From CAYNVQ01 sp964400735 (lineage in GTDB: Bacteria; Acidobacteriota; Aminicenantia; Aminicenantales; Aminicenantaceae): 64,000 nucleotides of DNA. Both the position numbers and the translations under genes were made by a program. Below, one piece after another: positions 61,774-64,000 of the stretch. The notes beneath the pieces were generated by a model. That model searched no databases and was not told the origin of the DNA. It saw only the letters and a list, made by a program, of their open reading frames with translations. How positions within the stretch are numbered: the first letter of the stretch is position 1; every line of letters starts with the position of its first letter. The stretch spans positions 11,404 to 75,403 of the forward strand of contig CAYNVQ010000014.1 in assembly GCA_964400735.1 (NCBI GenBank), given 5' to 3'.

Positions 61774-61831
61774 GGTGACAGGTAACTAAATTATAGAATT
61801 TATAGAAATACTAATTTAGTTACCTGTCACC
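61774..61831. repeat. GGTGACAGG palindrome, copy 5
   Basis: Arms GGTGACAGGTAACTAAATTA and TTTAGTTACCTGTCACC. It lies between the RHH gene and sat, 20 bases before the sat start, and leaves the AAAGGAGGAG ribosome site free. As RNA it would be a long AT-topped hairpin that could modulate passage from the RHH gene into sat. Confidence 0.92.
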
Positions 61832-61851
61832 AAATAAATAAAGGAGGAGAT

Positions 61852-63030
61852 ATGTCGTTTAAGCTTGTGCCGCCGCATGGTGGAGAATTGAAACCCCTGC
61901 TCCTGGAGGGAGAGGAGCTGATAAAGGAAATGGAAAAGGCCAAAACGCTACCTGAAGTTCGGCTCACCTCGCGCGAGACATCGGACCTGATCATGATGGC
62001 CATCGGAGCTTTCAGCCCGCTCGAGGGCTTTATGGGACAGGACGACTATATCGGCGTTGTCGAAAACATGCACATGGCCGACGGAACGCTCTGGCCGATT
62101 CCCATCACGGTCTCGGTCGCCAAAGAACAGGCCGACTCTCTAGCCATAGGCTCCGAGGTCGCGCTCCTAGACGATGAAAGCGGCGAGCTCATGGGCAGCA
62201 TGAAGGTCATCGAAAAATACACCTACGATAAGGTGCACGAAGCCAAAAACGTGTTCCGAACCGACGATGCGGCCCACCCTGGTGTGGCCAAGGTTTACGC
62301 CCAAAACGAGATACTTCTTGGGGGATCGGTCAAGGCCTTTAGCGAAGGCCCTTACCCGCAACAATTCGGCGACTACTACGCCCGCCCGGCTGAGACGCGC
62401 CGCATCTTCACCGAACTCGGTTGGCGCACAGTGGCCGCTTTCCAAACGCGCAATCCCATCCACCGCAGCCATGAGTACTGCACCAAGATCGCCCTGGAAG
62501 TCAGCGACGGCATCCTCATCCATCCCCTGGTCGGCAAACTCAAAGCCGACGATATCCCAGCCGACATTCGCATGAAATGCTACGAGATCCTTATGGATAA
62601 CTACTACCCCAAAGACCGGGTGGTCCTCAAAGTCTATCCAATGGAGATGCGCTACGGCGGCCCGCGCGAGGCCATCCTACATGCCATATTTCGTCAGAAC
62701 TACGGCTGCAGCCACCTGATCGTGGGCCGCGACCACGCCGGCGTCGGCAGCTACTACGGCCCGTTTGATGCCCAGCAAATCTTCAACGACATCGACGAGG
62801 GAGAGCTGCACCTCCAACCTCTCAACATCGACTGGACCTTCTGGTGCAACAAATGCGACGGAATGGCCTCGATGAAGACCTGCCCTCATTCCAAAGAAGA
62901 CCGCGTGCTCATCAGCGGGACCCAGCTGCGCAAGATGCTCTCCGAAGGCCAAATGCCGCCCAAAGAGTTCAGCCGGCCCGAAGTGGTCCAAATCCTGATG
63001 GACTATTATAAGAGCCTGAATAACGGATGA
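61852..63030 (+). CDS. sat: Sulfate adenylyltransferase (ATP sulfurylase)
   Basis: This 392-residue homomeric ATP sulfurylase shows QTRNPIHRSHEYC (the QxRNPxHxxH nucleotide motif) at about residue 198 and VGRDHAGVG as the second ATP-binding block. A zinc-type cysteine set is visible in WCNKCDGMASMKTCPHS, as in prokaryotic Sat. It makes adenylyl sulfate (APS) and pyrophosphate from sulfate and ATP in the cytoplasm. cysC follows at 100 bases, so the pair makes PAPS. No APS reductase genes are in the window, so assimilation or sulfation is more likely than dissimilation. Confidence 0.97.
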   Translation: MSFKLVPPHGGELKPLLLEGEELIKEMEKAKTLPEVRLTSRETSDLIMMAIGAFSPLEGFMGQDDYIGVVENMHMADGTLWPIPITVSVAKEQADSLAIGSEVALLDDESGELMGSMKVIEKYTYDKVHEAKNVFRTDDAAHPGVAKVYAQNEILLGGSVKAFSEGPYPQQFGDYYARPAETRRIFTELGWRTVAAFQTRNPIHRSHEYCTKIALEVSDGILIHPLVGKLKADDIPADIRMKCYEILMDNYYPKDRVVLKVYPMEMRYGGPREAILHAIFRQNYGCSHLIVGRDHAGVGSYYGPFDAQQIFNDIDEGELHLQPLNIDWTFWCNKCDGMASMKTCPHSKEDRVLISGTQLRKMLSEGQMPPKEFSRPEVVQILMDYYKSLNNG

Positions 63031-63130
63031 GCCGAAATTACCGTCTCAAATGTCGATATCTTTTTCTGAACGGCAAAGGCCGGACATCATCCAACCGAAT
63101 CAAAATCGGCAAAAATAAGGAGTGATTCAA

Positions 63131-63745
63131 ATGACGATCCAAAAAGCGACCAATATAACCTGGCACCATGGAGCCATATCCAAGGAGGACCGGGAAAAAT
63201 TCCTCAATCAAAAGGGTGTGGTTATCTGGTTTACCGGACTTTCCAGCTCCGGAAAATCCACTCTGGCCCATGCCGTGGAAGAGGAACTCTTCAAACGCGG
63301 TCAACTTTCCTATGTTCTGGACGGTGACAACGTCCGGCACGGATTGAACAAAAATTTGGGATTTTCTCCGGAAGATCGCGAGGAGAACATCCGCCGTATC
63401 GGAGAGGTCGCCAAGCTGTTCGCCCAGGCCGGTCTGATCACCATGACCGCCTTCATCTCTCCCTATCGCAAAGACCGTGACAACAACCGACGCTTGCTCG
63501 ATGAAGGCGAGTTCATCGAGATCTTCATGAAGGTCTCCCTGCAGGAAGCTGAAAGGAGAGACCCCAAAGGCCTTTACAAAAAAGCCCGGGCCGGAGAGAT
63601 CAAAGAATTTACCGGAATCTCGGCCCCCTACGAAGAACCCCTCCATCCCGAAATTTTTATCGACACAGATACCCTTAGCCTGGAAGAAAGCAAAGACATG
63701 GTCATCCGCTATCTAGAGGATAAAAAGATAATCGAAAAAGGATAA
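63131..63745 (+). CDS. cysC: Adenylylsulfate kinase
   Basis: I start at the ATG at 63131 behind AAGGAG, giving 204 residues; the GTG at 63122 overlaps that site. The P-loop is GLSSSGKST, followed by the APS-binding LDGDNVRHGLNKNLGFSPEDREENIRR (20-residue limit exceeded only as a name, key residues D, N, R, H, G), and the lid KGLYKKARAGEIKEFTG. It phosphorylates APS to PAPS in the cytoplasm. It completes the sulfate-activation pair with sat. The C-terminus ends near a strong promoter for the next unit. Confidence 0.95.
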   Translation: MTIQKATNITWHHGAISKEDREKFLNQKGVVIWFTGLSSSGKSTLAHAVEEELFKRGQLSYVLDGDNVRHGLNKNLGFSPEDREENIRRIGEVAKLFAQAGLITMTAFISPYRKDRDNNRRLLDEGEFIEIFMKVSLQEAERRDPKGLYKKARAGEIKEFTGISAPYEEPLHPEIFIDTDTLSLEESKDMVIRYLEDKKIIEKG

Positions 63746-63812
63746 CTTCAGACTTTATTCCTTATCCGAGAAATTTTTTTCACAGAAAAGAAATTTAATT
63801 TCGATTTAGACC

Positions 63813-63840
63813 TTGACAAGTGCTATTTATTTTATAAAAT
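63813..63840 (+). promoter_or_regulatory. Strong promoter at the right edge
   Basis: TTGACA (63813-63818) and TAAAAT (63835-63840) are 16 bases apart. The transcript would begin near 63847, within a structured segment that has no ORF in the window. Confidence 0.65.
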
Positions 63841-63846
63841 GAAGCC

Positions 63847-64000
63847 AGTTCTCCTAAGCCGGCTGGGGAGAACGCCCACCTTTTTGGTTCCCATCATCAA
63901 CCCCCCTTCTATGATGATGCCATGCAAGCATTTTTTTTGGCACCTCCTTTTCTTTAATCCTATGGTCCTGTGAACCAATCTTCTATCTGTGTCCTCAACT
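63847..64000 (+). ncRNA. Candidate structured RNA at the right edge, 3' part possibly cut
   Basis: Right after the promoter, GTTCTCC pairs with GGAGAAC around a GCCGGC loop (about 63849-63873). CATCATC (63892-63898) pairs with GATGATG (63913-63919), and a run of eight T begins at 63931. The opening CCAGTTCTCCTAAGCCG resembles the start of E. coli 6S RNA, but the match is short. A leader of a gene beyond the window is the main alternative. Confidence 0.3.

Noticed and set aside
43480..61831. CRISPR-like reading of the repeated 58-mers
   Set aside because: The copies are kilobases apart, flanked by unrelated genes, without spacers or cas genes.

Overview
This window looks like chromosomal DNA of a free-living, probably anaerobic heterotroph. 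I think of Candidatus Aminicenantes (OP8) or a related Acidobacteriota-like lineage. The reasons are base composition near 50% GC, many exported peptidases (S9, S10, M1, DUF885), Asp-box propellers, PadR-coupled FtsX/MacB-type permeases and a PerR-rubrerythrin oxidative-stress locus. This placement is inference; there is no rRNA or other phylogenetic marker here. I saw no tRNA, rRNA, CRISPR array, prophage or intact transposase gene.

Layout. 1-5 kb: the end of an aspartyl-protease/PDZ protein, an XRE regulator coupled to a membrane protein, an MBL hydrolase, a GH114-like exported protein and a small membrane protein. 5-8 kb: the first of four PadR-permease modules. 8-15.4 kb: an S10 carboxypeptidase, a DUF885-aldo/keto reductase-NhaC operon and an acyltransferase-like protein. 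15.5-18.1 kb: perR, rubrerythrin and a rubredoxin-tagged glutamate-synthase-like flavoprotein, all in one direction. 18.4-25.8 kb: a tightly coupled operon of exported enzymes (Gfo/Idh/MocA oxidoreductase, a 34-aa ORF, a PmoA-like protein, an enolase-superfamily enzyme, a helical-barrel-like protein and an esterase-PmoA fusion). I read it as an extracytoplasmic sugar or uronate-derivative pathway. 26-29 kb: a methyltransferase, a frameshifted membrane protein with an XRE regulator, and an LVIVD propeller. 29.6-46.4 kb: three more PadR-permease modules interleaved with a rhomboid protease, a VWA protein, an amidinotransferase and an S9 peptidase. 46.7-57.4 kb: a class V PLP enzyme, a radical SAM/Asp-box pair, an ICMT-like methyltransferase, a CBM9-like esterase, and an alpha/beta hydrolase coupled to TetR. 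57.6-63.7 kb: an M1 peptidase, a creatininase-like hydrolase with a membrane partner, and an RHH regulator followed by sat and cysC. The last 190 bases hold a strong promoter and a structured, apparently non-coding segment.

The intergenic DNA is the most distinctive part. Five copies of a 57-58 bp palindrome (arms GGTGACAGGTAACTAAATTA) sit at gene ends, and two of them supply stop codons. A 575-bp element with 31-bp inverted ends (39621-40195) carries a nested REP-like palindrome and a GC-rich hairpin cluster that its degenerate relative at 9732-9952 lacks. Two copies of a third element lie at 17520 and 29267. Several regulators have clean operator candidates over well-formed sigma-70-type promoters: PadR at 29605, XRE at 2045, PerR at 18150, TetR at 57472 and RHH at 61471. 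Coordinates of regulatory sites were read by eye.
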